Below are positions 25,605 through 35,153 of a stretch of DNA of 64,000 nt, in pieces. Source of the stretch: Bradyrhizobium sp. BTAi1 (GTDB lineage Bacteria > Pseudomonadota > Alphaproteobacteria > Rhizobiales > Xanthobacteraceae); assembly GCF_000015165.1 (NCBI RefSeq), contig NC_009485.1:7521501-7585500 (forward strand), in the 5' to 3' direction. Position numbers and translations under genes: made by a program. How positions within the stretch are numbered: the first letter of the stretch is position 1; the number at the start of each line of letters is the position of its first letter. A model generated the notes under the pieces. The model was given only the letters and a program-made list of their open reading frames with translations, was not told the origin of the DNA and did not search any database.

Positions 25605-27080
25605 ATGACTTTGGTGATGAGCTGGGACGAGTGGGCCCGGCATGATGGCATGGCGCTCGCGGCCCGTGTGAAAAGCGGCGAGCTGACCGCCGCGGAACTC
25701 GCACGGCAGGCCGCCGAGGGCATTGCCAAGGTCGATCCGAAACTGTGCGGCGTCGTCGAAGTGTTCGCCGACGCAATCGAGGATCCGATCAAGGCCGGCG
25801 CCAATGCGCAGGGTCCGTTTGCCGGCCTGCCGTTCCTGATGAAGGATCTCGGCCCGACCATGGCGGGCCGGCTGCAGGAGCAGGGCTCGCTGTTCATGCG
25901 CGGCAACCGTCCCGTCGCCGACACGCACCTCACCGCGAAGATGCGCAAGGCCGGTCTCAATTTGATGGGCCGCACCACGACGCCGGAGTTCGGCGTCTGC
26001 AGCTCGGCGGAGAACCCGGCCGTCTATGTCACGCGAAATCCCTGGAATACCGACTACACGACCTGCGGCTCGTCCGCCGGCAGTGCGGCGATGGTCGCGG
26101 CGGGCGTGGTGCCGATCGCGCACGCCACCGATGGCGGCGGCTCGATTCGCATTCCGGCCGGCGTCAACGGCAATATCGGCCTGAAAGTCTCGCGCGGCGT
26201 GTTCTCGATCGCGCCGCACCTGTCCGATCTTACCGGGCTGGTCTCGATCCAGGGCTGCCAGTCGCGCAGCGTCCGCGACACCGCCGCTTTCGTCGATCAT
26301 TGCCGCGGCGGCGCGCCGGGCGAATTCATGCCGTATTGGACCACGCCGGAGCCCTATGTCGAGCTGATCAAGCGCGATCCCGGCAAGCTTCGAATCGCGC
26401 TGTCGCATCAATGGGGCGACTACCGCGCCACGCCGCATATCGCGGCCGAGCTGGAACGCGTCGGCAAATTCCTCGAAGGGCTCGGCCATCACGTCGGATA
26501 TGCGCTGCCCGACGTCGATTATCGTGCTGCCTTTGCGGCGCAGACCACCTGCTACATCTCGAACTTCGCGATCGTCATCAGCAACCTGCTGGCACAGCGC
26601 AAGCTCGAGCGGCCCCCGGCCGACCTGATCGAGCCGATCAACATCCGCATCTGGGAAGCCGGTCGCAGCACCAGCTTCGCCGAGCGGGCGGCGATGCAGG
26701 CGGTGTTCAACACCACCTCGCGCGCCTTCGGCGCGTTCTTCGAGGATTGGGACATCATCCTGACCCCGATCACCGCGCTGCCGACGCCGAAAATCGGCAC
26801 CACCGAATATCTGACCATCAGCGACAATCCCGACGTGCTCGACTGGTTCGAGAATCTGTGGCGCAACTTCGCCTTCACGCCGCTCGCCAATCTCTGCGGC
26901 ATCCCGGCGCTCTCGCTGCCGCTCGCGACCAACGAACATGGCTTGCCGCTCGGCATCCAGGCGATCGGCAAGCAGGCGGATGACGGCCTGCTGCTGCAGC
27001 TGGCCGCCCAGATCGAGCGCGCGATCGATGGCAGATGGAACGCCGGTGCGACCCCGGCGGTGCATGTCACCAAGGGATAG
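25605..27080 (+). CDS. Amidase (amidase-signature family)
   Basis: A 491-residue amidase-signature hydrolase with the complete Ser-cisSer-Lys triad: Lys80 (FLMKDLG), Ser157 in CGSSAGSAAMVA, and nucleophile Ser180 in TDGGGSIRIPA. Cleaves a carboxamide; family members range from aliphatic and aryl amidases to nylon-oligomer and indoleacetamide hydrolases, so no substrate is given. The start at 25605 has AGGAT ten bases upstream. The 271-base gap before it holds no gene. It is 109 bases from the next gene and probably monocistronic. Confidence 0.88.
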   Translation: MTLVMSWDEWARHDGMALAARVKSGELTAAELARQAAEGIAKVDPKLCGVVEVFADAIEDPIKAGANAQGPFAGLPFLMKDLGPTMAGRLQEQGSLFMRGNRPVADTHLTAKMRKAGLNLMGRTTTPEFGVCSSAENPAVYVTRNPWNTDYTTCGSSAGSAAMVAAGVVPIAHATDGGGSIRIPAGVNGNIGLKVSRGVFSIAPHLSDLTGLVSIQGCQSRSVRDTAAFVDHCRGGAPGEFMPYWTTPEPYVELIKRDPGKLRIALSHQWGDYRATPHIAAELERVGKFLEGLGHHVGYALPDVDYRAAFAAQTTCYISNFAIVISNLLAQRKLERPPADLIEPINIRIWEAGRSTSFAERAAMQAVFNTTSRAFGAFFEDWDIILTPITALPTPKIGTTEYLTISDNPDVLDWFENLWRNFAFTPLANLCGIPALSLPLATNEHGLPLGIQAIGKQADDGLLLQLAAQIERAIDGRWNAGATPAVHVTKG

Positions 27081-27188
27081 TTAAGCGGCCCACCTTTTGC
27101 GCGAGGCGATGATCCGATCGCGATCATCAAGCGTTGGTGACCATGGACAGTGCTTGGCCGAGCTGAGCGCCGCACGTGACCAGCGAGG

Positions 27189-27959
27189 ATGGACGTGGCC
27201 GACCAGCTGACAGCGAGCCGTGACGGTGCTGCAGGGCACGACGCGCCCCGGCTCACCGTTCGGCTGGACTCCTTTCCGCACGGTGGCTTGGCCGCCGTGT
27301 TCGGGGCCACCGGCGGCATCGGCGCAGCCCTCGGCGCGGCGCTGACTGACAGCGGCCGGTTCGACCGCGTGCTCGGCTTCAGCCGCTGCGGCGACCTCAG
27401 CTTCGATCTCACCGACGAGGCGAGCGTCGCAACGGCGGCGGAGACGCTGGCGACCTGCGGCGACATCCGTCTCGTCATCCTCGCGACCGGCATGCTTCAC
27501 GAGGGCACAGCACTGCCCGAGAAGAGCTGGCGTGAGCTCGATGCCGAGCGGCTCGCCCGCGCCTTCGCCATCAACGCCATCGGTCCGGCGCTGCTGCTGA
27601 AGCATCTGCTGCCGCGACTGCCACGCACCGGCAAGGCCATGGTCGCGGCGCTCTCGGCGCGGGTCGGCTCGATCGGCGACAACCGGCTCGGCGGCTGGTA
27701 CGGCTATCGCGCGTCCAAGGCAGCGCTCAACCAGCTTGTGCATTGCGCGGCCATCGAGCTCGCCCGCCGCGCTCCCGAAGCGGTCTGCGTCGCACTGCAT
27801 CCCGGCACTGTCGCCACCCGGCTGTCGGCGCCGTTCGCCGCGACGTCGGGCGTCGCACCGGTCGAGGCGGCGCGGCACCTGCTCGGCGTCATCGACCGGC
27901 TCGACGCCAAGGACTCCGGCGGCTTCTATGACTGGCGCGGCACGCCGGTCCCGTGGTGA
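27189..27959 (+). CDS. CsgA-like short-chain dehydrogenase
   Basis: A 256-residue SDR related to the C-factor (CsgA) group. The nucleotide-binding motif is unusually placed after about 35 residues (VFGATGGIGAAL), with ATGMLH in place of NNAG, and YGYRASKAAL as the Tyr-x-x-x-Lys block. It starts a tight trio with a DUF2256 gene 7 bases on and a DUF3429 gene 4 bases after that. In other proteobacteria I recall this trio near photolyase and ChrR-type photo-oxidative stress genes; none of those lies in this window. Start ambiguous between ATG 27189 and GTG 27195. Confidence 0.82.
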   Translation: MDVADQLTASRDGAAGHDAPRLTVRLDSFPHGGLAAVFGATGGIGAALGAALTDSGRFDRVLGFSRCGDLSFDLTDEASVATAAETLATCGDIRLVILATGMLHEGTALPEKSWRELDAERLARAFAINAIGPALLLKHLLPRLPRTGKAMVAALSARVGSIGDNRLGGWYGYRASKAALNQLVHCAAIELARRAPEAVCVALHPGTVATRLSAPFAATSGVAPVEAARHLLGVIDRLDAKDSGGFYDWRGTPVPW

Positions 27960-27966
27960 GGCGTCC

Positions 27967-28149
27967 ATGCCGAGGATGCGGCGCAAGGCCGACCTGCCGA
28001 CCAAGATCTGCGCCACCTGCGGCCGCCCTTTCGCATGGCGGCGCAAATGGGCGCGCGACTGGGACGAGGTGAAATACTGCTCGGACCGCTGCCGGTCCGA
28101 GCGCAGCCAAATTGCCTCCGCCCCGACCGCCACGCCCCAAGGACGTTAG
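27967..28149 (+). CDS. DUF2256 zinc-ribbon-like protein
   Basis: A 60-residue basic protein with two Cys pairs, ICATCGRPF and YCSDRCRSER, separated by WRRKWARDWDEVK. This is the hallmark of DUF2256. It probably binds one zinc ion; function unknown. Part of a compact operon with the SDR before it and the DUF3429 gene after it. The frame is open further upstream inside the SDR gene, but the ATG at 27967, seven bases after the SDR stop, gives the family length. Confidence 0.85.
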   Translation: MPRMRRKADLPTKICATCGRPFAWRRKWARDWDEVKYCSDRCRSERSQIASAPTATPQGR

Positions 28150-28153
28150 CCCG

Positions 28154-28606
28154 ATGTTGTCCGGCATTCCCGCACCGATGCGCAGCCTTGGCTTGGCGGG
28201 ACTGATCCCGTTCATCGGCCTTGCAGCTGTTGTGATCGCCGGCGACGACAGCCTGCACGCAGCCGCCTTGCGCGCGCAGATCGGCTATGGCGCGGTCATT
28301 GTGAGCTTCCTGGGGGCGCTGCATTGGGGAGCCGCGGTGCAAACGCCGGCGCTGGCGACTTGGCCGCGGATGAGCTGGGGCGTGACGCCATCTCTGCTCG
28401 GCTGGGTCGCGCTGCTACTGCCACCGCTGCCGGCGCTGGTGCTGCTCACGACCGCGCTGCTGGCGGCCTTGGTCTTCGACGAATTCAACTTCGGCAGCGA
28501 CGATTCCCGTGCCTGGTTTGTCCGGCTGCGGCGGCTGCTCAGCATCGGCGCGATGCTCTCTCTGCTCGCGACGTTGATCAGCATCGTCGTTCGAACCGTG
28601 CCCTGA
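28154..28606 (+). CDS. DUF3429 membrane protein
   Basis: A 150-residue inner-membrane protein with about five helices. Family marks are the central LGALHWGAA and a glycine-rich first helix (LAGLIPFIGLAAVVIAG). No function is known for DUF3429. It ends the SDR-DUF2256-DUF3429 unit, with its ATG four bases after the DUF2256 stop. Confidence 0.82.
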   Translation: MLSGIPAPMRSLGLAGLIPFIGLAAVVIAGDDSLHAAALRAQIGYGAVIVSFLGALHWGAAVQTPALATWPRMSWGVTPSLLGWVALLLPPLPALVLLTTALLAALVFDEFNFGSDDSRAWFVRLRRLLSIGAMLSLLATLISIVVRTVP

Positions 28607-28669
28607 CGACCACCGCTGGACAAGGCCGCAATGCGTCGGGCAAGCTCGCGCATCCCCTCGCGAGGCGCC

Positions 28670-29419
28670 ATGAACATCCTGCTGCTCAATCCCAACATCC
28701 GCACCGACATCACCGATCTGATGCTGCAGGTCGGCCGCGCCGCCGCCGCGCCTGGCACCAGCCTGATCCCCTGCACGGCGCCGCGCGGCGTGCCCTACAT
28801 CGCAACCCGCGCCGAAGCGCAGATCGGCGGGGCCGTTGCGCTGGAAATGCTGGCCGAGCGCAACGGCAGCTTCGATGCCGCGATCATCGCCGCCTTCGGC
28901 GATCCCGGCCTGTTCGCCGCGCGCGAGCTGTTCGACGTGCCCGTCATCGGGCTCGCCGAAGCGGCAATGCTGACGGCCTGCATGGCCGGGCGGCGTTTTG
29001 CGATCGTCACCTTCGCGCAGGCGCTCGGCCCCTGGTACGAGGAGTGCGTGCGCATGCATGGGCTGATGGAGCGCTGCGCCGGCATTCGCATGCTCGACGG
29101 CAGCTTCAAGCAGATTTCCGACGTGCAGCACGAGAAGGAGGAGCTGCTGGTCGAGTTGGCGCTGCGCGCGGTTGAGGAGAACGAGGCCGACGTGCTGATC
29201 TTCGCCGGTGCGCCGCTCTCCGGACTTGCCGCGCGCGTCGCGCATCGTATTCCGGTGCCGGTGGTCGATCAGGTGATCGCCGCGGTGAAACAGGCCGAGG
29301 CGCTGCTGGCGCTGAAGATGCGCAAGGCCACCGCCGGCACCTTCCGCCGTCCGGCGGCGAAGCCGACGACGGGATTGTCGGAAGCGCTGGCCGCGCGGCT
29401 GGAGCACCGCGACGGTTAG
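28670..29419 (+). CDS. Asp/Glu/hydantoin racemase family (possible allantoin racemase)
   Basis: A 249-residue cytosolic racemase of the Asp/Glu/hydantoin superfamily. It starts MNILLLNPNIRTDIT, typical of the hydantoin/allantoin racemase branch (HyuE, HpxA). The two catalytic-type blocks lack clear paired cysteines: the first reads AAFGDPGLFAAREL and the second IFAGAPLSGLAA. This deviates from two-Cys racemases and leaves room for a decarboxylase- or isomerase-like activity. Gene context (ureide importer next, PuuE-type allantoinase further on) suggests interconversion of allantoin enantiomers. The start at 28670 has GAGG five bases upstream. Confidence 0.7.
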   Translation: MNILLLNPNIRTDITDLMLQVGRAAAAPGTSLIPCTAPRGVPYIATRAEAQIGGAVALEMLAERNGSFDAAIIAAFGDPGLFAARELFDVPVIGLAEAAMLTACMAGRRFAIVTFAQALGPWYEECVRMHGLMERCAGIRMLDGSFKQISDVQHEKEELLVELALRAVEENEADVLIFAGAPLSGLAARVAHRIPVPVVDQVIAAVKQAEALLALKMRKATAGTFRRPAAKPTTGLSEALAARLEHRDG

Positions 29420-29544
29420 TTGGAATGACGTGGGGAGAGAGGGGGCCACAAACTGCTTGCTGTGAGCTGCTACGTCAGTCCGGCACACTCGCATACCGGC
29501 CGGGAACCTGCTTGTACACAAACAGCCTCCGCTGCCTGAAAAGA

Positions 29545-29560
29545 CGGCACGCTTCTTGCT
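29545..29560 (+). promoter_or_regulatory. Sigma-54 (RpoN) promoter, -24/-12
   Basis: CGGCACGCTTCTTGCT matches the RpoN consensus TGGCACG-N4-TTGCW at every fixed position but the first. The invariant GG and GC are exactly 12 bases apart. Transcription would start near 29571, giving a leader of about 17 bases to the ATG at 29588. RpoN promoters need an enhancer-binding activator such as NtrC; I did not find a clear NtrC site in the 125 bases upstream. It places the importer operon under likely nitrogen control. Confidence 0.75.
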
Positions 29561-29587
29561 TTTTCCAATCAGTTGAGCAGGAAGCCC

Positions 29588-30673
<1,086 letters not shown>

Positions 30674-30701
30674 ACAACCAACAGATACATCGGAGTGAAA
30701 C

Positions 30702-31748
30702 ATGATGCTTGATCGCCGCCGGCTCCTGACCAGCGCCTTGACGCTGGGAGCCATGCATGCGTTCCCGGGCCTGAGCCTCGCGCAAGCGCGGCCGCTGGTA
30801 TTCGCGACCTTCACCGGCAGCTGGGAGGAGGCGCACAAGGCGGTGCTGGTGCCGGCGTTCCGCAAGGCCAATGCGGATGCCGCGATCGTGCTGGATCCGA
30901 TGCTGTCGGTCGACCAGATCGCCAAGGTCAATGCCGCCAAGGCCAATCCGCCGATCGACGTCATGCTGCACGATCCGGGTCCGGCGCTGGTCGCGATCGG
31001 CCAGGACCTCGTCGAGCCGTTCCCGGCCGATAAGAGTGCGTACTTCAAGGACCTGATTCCAGAAGCGCAGGACGCGATGGGCCCGGCGCCGTTCTTCCAG
31101 GTCGTCGGCCTCACCTTCAATCCGGAGACCGTGAAGACGCCGCCGACATCATGGGCGGATCTGTGGAAGCCGGAATTCAAGGGCAAGGTCGGCATCACCA
31201 ATCTGAACTCGACGCTCGGCACCGGCTGGCTGGTTGAGATTGCACGGATGCGCGGCGGCTCCGAGGCCAATGTCGACGAAGGGTTCAAGGCGTTGGAGGA
31301 GCTGAAGCCGAACCTTGCCGCCGTCGCCGCCAATCCCGGCGCGCTGGCGACGCTGTTCCAGCAGGGCCAGATCGACATCTCGCCGGGCAATTTCAACGCC
31401 ATCCAGATCCTGAAAGCGCGCGGCGTGCCGGTCGAGTTCGTGGCGCCGAAAGAAGGCGCGATCGCCTTCAAGACCACGATCCACATCGTCAAGAACTCGC
31501 CGAACAAGGAGCTGGCCTTCAAGCTGATCGAGGCGGCGCTGTCGCCAGAGGTCCAGACGGCGCTGATGAACCCGCCCTATCTGATCGTGCCGACCAACAC
31601 CAAGGTCGCGATGACCGGCGAGATCGCCAAGGTGCTGGCCAAGGACACCGCGGAGCTGAAGAAGAAGTTCGTGTTCCAGGACTGGAAGAAGATCAACGAG
31701 CAGCGCGCCTCCTGGATCGAAAAGTTCAACCGCGACATCAAGATCTGA
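30702..31748 (+). CDS. Periplasmic solute-binding protein (PotD-like)
   Basis: A 348-residue binding protein with a twin-arginine-like signal (MLDRRRLLTSALTLGAMHAFPGLSLAQA). The mature part begins PLVFATFTGSWEEAHKAVL and has the group's SWADLWKPEFKGKVGI hinge-region signature. These receptors bind polyamines, Fe(III), thiamine or other small organic ions. Neighbouring ureide genes and RpoN control point to a nitrogen compound, but no binding residues can be assigned. It lies between the ATPase and the two permeases. Confidence 0.88.
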   Translation: MMLDRRRLLTSALTLGAMHAFPGLSLAQARPLVFATFTGSWEEAHKAVLVPAFRKANADAAIVLDPMLSVDQIAKVNAAKANPPIDVMLHDPGPALVAIGQDLVEPFPADKSAYFKDLIPEAQDAMGPAPFFQVVGLTFNPETVKTPPTSWADLWKPEFKGKVGITNLNSTLGTGWLVEIARMRGGSEANVDEGFKALEELKPNLAAVAANPGALATLFQQGQIDISPGNFNAIQILKARGVPVEFVAPKEGAIAFKTTIHIVKNSPNKELAFKLIEAALSPEVQTALMNPPYLIVPTNTKVAMTGEIAKVLAKDTAELKKKFVFQDWKKINEQRASWIEKFNRDIKI

Positions 31749-31752
31749 CGCG

Positions 31753-32634
31753 ATGAAGAGCGCCACGACAGCAAGCGCGACAGCTCCTGGCGACGTGACC
31801 AGCTTCAGCCTGGGGCTCGCGCTGCCCTTGGGGGTGGTGTTCGCGATCTTCTTCGTGCTGCCGCTGGCGCAATTGTTCTATCTGTCGCTGCACAACGACA
31901 CCGCGGCCACGGTGTGGGGGCTCGGCCAGTACATCAAGTTCCTGAGCGATCCCTTCAGCCTCGCGGTGCTCGGCTCGACCCTGCTGCTGGGCGCCGAGGT
32001 GACGCTCGCCTGCCTCGTGCTCGGCTATCCGATCGCCTGGCTGTACCAGCGCTCCGGCAGTCGGGTGCAGACCCTGATCATCATGATCGTGCTGCTGCCG
32101 CTGCTCACCAGCGTCGTCGTCCGCACCTTCGCCTGGATCGTGATCCTCGGACGACAGGGCATCATCAACTCGGTGCTGCAGTCGCTCGGCCTGATCGGCA
32201 CGCCGCTGCGCATGATCTACACGCAGGGCGGATTGATCGCCGCGCTGGCCCAGGTGCAGATGCCGCTGATGGTGCTGCCCTTGATCACCGCGATCGGCCG
32301 CATCGATCCCAATCTTGCCGACGCCTCGGCCTCGCTCGGCGCCGGCAGCTGGCGCACCTTCGTCAAGGTGATGCTGCCGCTGTCGATGCCCGGCATCATC
32401 GCGGGCTGCACCTTGACCTATGCCGCGGCGATCACCGCCTTCATCACCCAGTCGCTGATCGGCGGCGGCCAGATGCTGTTCATGCCGATGTATCTCTATC
32501 AGCAGGCCTCGACGTTGCAGAACTGGCCGTTTGCGGCTGCGATCTCGATCATCTTCCTGTTCGCGGTGCTCGCCATCGTCGCGCTGTTCTCGATGCTCGG
32601 GCGGCGCGCCCGTGGCTATGGAGACGCCCGATGA
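31753..32634 (+). CDS. ABC importer permease (PotB-like)
   Basis: A 293-residue inner-membrane permease with six predicted helices. The PotB-type N-terminus is LPLGVVFAIFFVLPLAQLFYLSL and the EAA-like cytoplasmic loop is DASASLGAGSWRTFVKVMLPLSMPGI. It starts four bases after the binding-protein stop and overlaps the next permease by four bases (ATGA). Confidence 0.9.
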   Translation: MKSATTASATAPGDVTSFSLGLALPLGVVFAIFFVLPLAQLFYLSLHNDTAATVWGLGQYIKFLSDPFSLAVLGSTLLLGAEVTLACLVLGYPIAWLYQRSGSRVQTLIIMIVLLPLLTSVVVRTFAWIVILGRQGIINSVLQSLGLIGTPLRMIYTQGGLIAALAQVQMPLMVLPLITAIGRIDPNLADASASLGAGSWRTFVKVMLPLSMPGIIAGCTLTYAAAITAFITQSLIGGGQMLFMPMYLYQQASTLQNWPFAAAISIIFLFAVLAIVALFSMLGRRARGYGDAR

Positions 32635-33446
32635 GCGGCCGGCAGCGGAACTGGGAAGCGCTCAGCTTCCAGATCGCGATGACGGCCATCGCCGTGCTGG
32701 CGCTGATCCTGATCGTGTCGCCGTCGCTGGTCGTGGTGATCGTCTCCTTCACCTCGGGCTTTTCGCTGAAATTCCCGCCGCCGGGCTATTCGACGCGCTG
32801 GTACGTCGAATTGTGGAACGCCTGGCAGCTGCAATTCGCGGCGCGCAACAGCGTCGTCGTCGCGATGTGGTCCACGGCGCTCTCGATCGTGCTCGGCGTC
32901 GCCGCGGCGCTGGCGATCTCGCGCTCCAAAGCACTGACGGCAAAGCTGCTGGACTCGCTGTTCATGTCGCCGCTGGTGCTGCCGGCGCTCGCCTTCGGCC
33001 TCGCGGCGCTGATGTTCTTCTCGCTGATCGGGCTGCCGATCTCGCTGCTGACGCTGGTGATCGGCCACACCATCGTCTGCGTGCCCTATGTGGTGCGCAA
33101 CACGGTCGCTGCGCTGACGCAGCTGGAGCCGACCTTGCTGGAAAGCTCGGCGATCCTCGGGGCCTCCAGGCTCTACACCTTCCGCCGGATCGTGCTGCCG
33201 CTGATCCGCCCCGGCATCATTTCGGGCGCGTTCATCGCCTTCATGTCGTCGTTCGATAACGTGCCGGTGTCGCTGTTCCTGCGCGATGCTGCCACCGACA
33301 TGCTGCCGATCCGGATGTGGCAGGACCTCGAAGGCAAGCTCGACGTCACCATCGCCGCGCTGTCGAGCGTGCTGATCATCGGCACGGTCGCGCTGATGGC
33401 GATCATGGAGCGCACCACGGGCCTGTCGAAGCGACTGACCGGCTGA
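32631..33446 (+). CDS. ABC importer permease (PotC-like)
   Basis: A 271-residue permease, partner of the preceding one. PotC-type features: first helix IAVLALILIVSPSLVVVIVSF, then FPPPGYSTRWY, and the EAA-like loop ESSAILGASRLYTFRRIVLPLIRPGI. Last gene of the operon. The 142-base convergent gap to the transthyretin-like gene contains no clear terminator. Confidence 0.9.
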   Translation: MSGRQRNWEALSFQIAMTAIAVLALILIVSPSLVVVIVSFTSGFSLKFPPPGYSTRWYVELWNAWQLQFAARNSVVVAMWSTALSIVLGVAAALAISRSKALTAKLLDSLFMSPLVLPALAFGLAALMFFSLIGLPISLLTLVIGHTIVCVPYVVRNTVAALTQLEPTLLESSAILGASRLYTFRRIVLPLIRPGIISGAFIAFMSSFDNVPVSLFLRDAATDMLPIRMWQDLEGKLDVTIAALSSVLIIGTVALMAIMERTTGLSKRLTG

Positions 33447-33588
33447 GCTTGCCCGGGTCGCATCGGTGCTGGTTCGTGCCCATCTCCATCAGCGCCGTCA
33501 TGGCGGGCTCGTCCCGGCACGACGAGCAATTTCTTGGCAGACAGTATCGTCCAACCATGAGCGTATGATGGCGTGAGGCGTAGTGCGA

Positions 33589-33930
33589 TCAAGCGCCGCG
33601 GAAGATCGAATAACCCCAGGGGGTGAATTTCAGCGGCAGGTGAAAATGCTCCTCGACCTTGTCGATCGCGAAGCGAAACGGCACTGTGGTCAGGAATCTC
33701 GTCTGAGCGTTGGCCCCGAAGAACTCGCCGATATGAAACAGCACCTCATACTCGCCGGCTGTGACACCATCGCCCTTGACGACCGGCGCCTGCAAGGTGC
33801 CGTCGGCGCCGAGTTGGCCTTCCGCGAGCAGAGCCCGATCGGGCGCGAGGCGCCAGATCGCGACCCGCAGTCCCAACGCCGGACGCCCATTCGCCACATC
33901 GACCGCATGAACCGAGATACCACCCGCCAT
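33589..33930 (-). CDS. Transthyretin-like protein, divergent HIUase paralogue
   Basis: A 113-residue protein of the transthyretin/5-hydroxyisourate hydrolase family. It keeps two catalytic histidines (His8 in SVHAVD, His97 in EHFHLPL). The Arg of the DGR motif is Thr45 (GADGTLQ), and the diagnostic C-terminal YRGS is FRGA, so the terminal Ser is Ala113. The second copy at 37918-38274 is canonical. This one may therefore hydrolyse a different ring compound or be non-catalytic. It is divergent from the MFS gene with only 29 bases between starts; GGAG lies seven bases before the ATG. Confidence 0.85.
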   Translation of the reverse strand: MAGGISVHAVDVANGRPALGLRVAIWRLAPDRALLAEGQLGADGTLQAPVVKGDGVTAGEYEVLFHIGEFFGANAQTRFLTTVPFRFAIDKVEEHFHLPLKFTPWGYSIFRGA

Positions 33931-33959
33931 CAGCCACTCCGCTATCAGGTTCTCTCGTC

Positions 33960-35153
33960 ATGATAGACGCGAAGCCGACCGCGGCGCCAGCGCCGCGACT
34001 GTGGCCCGGCCTGGTCGCGATGACAGCGTTGCAGGCGCTGGTATCGCTGGCGCTATTCGCGCCGGGCACGGTCGCGCCGCGCGCCGGGCTCAGCGTCGAG
34101 GAGCTGTCGCTGTTTTCGACCGCGGCCTTTGCGGTCAGCCTCGTCTCATCATTCTGGGGCGGCACCTTGGTGCAGAAGGTCGGCTCGCTCCGCGTCGCAG
34201 CGCTGTGCGCGGTCGCCGTCTGCGCAGGCATGTCGTTGGCGACGCTCGGCAATGGCTGGGCGCTGCTCGGGGCCGGGCTGGTGCTCGGACTTGCGGCCGG
34301 TCCGGAAACGCCGGCAAGCTCGGCGCTGCTCGGACGTCTGGTATCGCCTGAGAAGCGTGCGATGGTGTTCTCGATCCGACAGACCGGCAGCCAGATCGGC
34401 GCGATCATCGGCTCGCTGCTGCTGCCGCCGCTGGCAGTCGGCCTCGCGCCCAGCTCAGCCTATGCTGCCGTGATCGCCTGCGCGGTGATCGGCTTCATCA
34501 GCTTCGAGCGGCTACGACCGGCCTACGCGGTCAAAATACCGGCCATACCGAATCTCGGCCTGCGGCAGCGGCTGCAGCTCGTCAGCTCCGACCCGCGCAT
34601 GGCATCGCTCGCGGTCGCCTCGATCCCGTTCAGTGGCATGCAGGTGATCCTCAACACCTGCTTCGTCAGCTTCGGCACGTCGGAGCTGGCGCTGAGCCAT
34701 GTCGAGGCCGGCTGGGTGCTGGCGTCGGCGCAGGGCGCGGGCTTGATGGGGCGTCTGGGCTGGGGCGTCGTCGCGACGCGGCTACGTTCGGCGCGGGCGG
34801 TGCTGGTGATGGCAGGCGTCGGAATGGCGGTCTGCGCGCTGCTGCTCGGGCTGTGGGGCGCCTTGCTGAGCTGGCCGATCCTGCTCCTGCTCGCCTTCCT
34901 GTTCGGGCTCACCGCGAGCGGCTGGAACGGCGTGTTCATCGCCGAGATCGCCAACCTCGCCAAGCCCGGGCGCGTCGCCGAGTCCACGGGCGCTGTGCTC
35001 ACCGTCTCGTTTATCGGTCTCGTCGCAGCGCCGCCGCTCGTCGCCGTCCTGACGCCACGCGTCGGACTCGGCGGCAGCTTCGTTGCGCTCGGATTGACCG
35101 CGGCCGCAGGTGCGGCGGTGCTGCTGATGGAGCGATCTCATGCGCGCAACTGA
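33960..35153 (+). CDS. MFS transporter
   Basis: A 397-residue major-facilitator carrier with 12 predicted helices and a pseudo-repeat at about residue 200 (central loop ERLRPAYAVKIPAIPNLGLRQRL). Typical MFS blocks include GLAAGPETPASSALLGRLVSPEKRAMVFSIRQTGSQIG. Its last 14 bases overlap the start of the amidase gene, so the two are co-translated and the carrier may import the amidase substrate or export its product. The small spacing to the transthyretin-like gene suggests shared control. Confidence 0.85.
   Translation: MIDAKPTAAPAPRLWPGLVAMTALQALVSLALFAPGTVAPRAGLSVEELSLFSTAAFAVSLVSSFWGGTLVQKVGSLRVAALCAVAVCAGMSLATLGNGWALLGAGLVLGLAAGPETPASSALLGRLVSPEKRAMVFSIRQTGSQIGAIIGSLLLPPLAVGLAPSSAYAAVIACAVIGFISFERLRPAYAVKIPAIPNLGLRQRLQLVSSDPRMASLAVASIPFSGMQVILNTCFVSFGTSELALSHVEAGWVLASAQGAGLMGRLGWGVVATRLRSARAVLVMAGVGMAVCALLLGLWGALLSWPILLLLAFLFGLTASGWNGVFIAEIANLAKPGRVAESTGAVLTVSFIGLVAAPPLVAVLTPRVGLGGSFVALGLTAAAGAAVLLMERSHARN

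Noticed and set aside
25425..27065. 546-codon open frame opposite the amidase
   Set aside because: The plus-strand amidase has a full catalytic triad; the minus frame has no recognisable feature.
27110..27138. ChrR/sigma-E-type -35 TGATCC upstream of the SDR-DUF2256-DUF3429 unit
   Set aside because: The expected -10 (TAAGA-like) after 18 bases reads TTGGT; a lone hexamer is not evidence.
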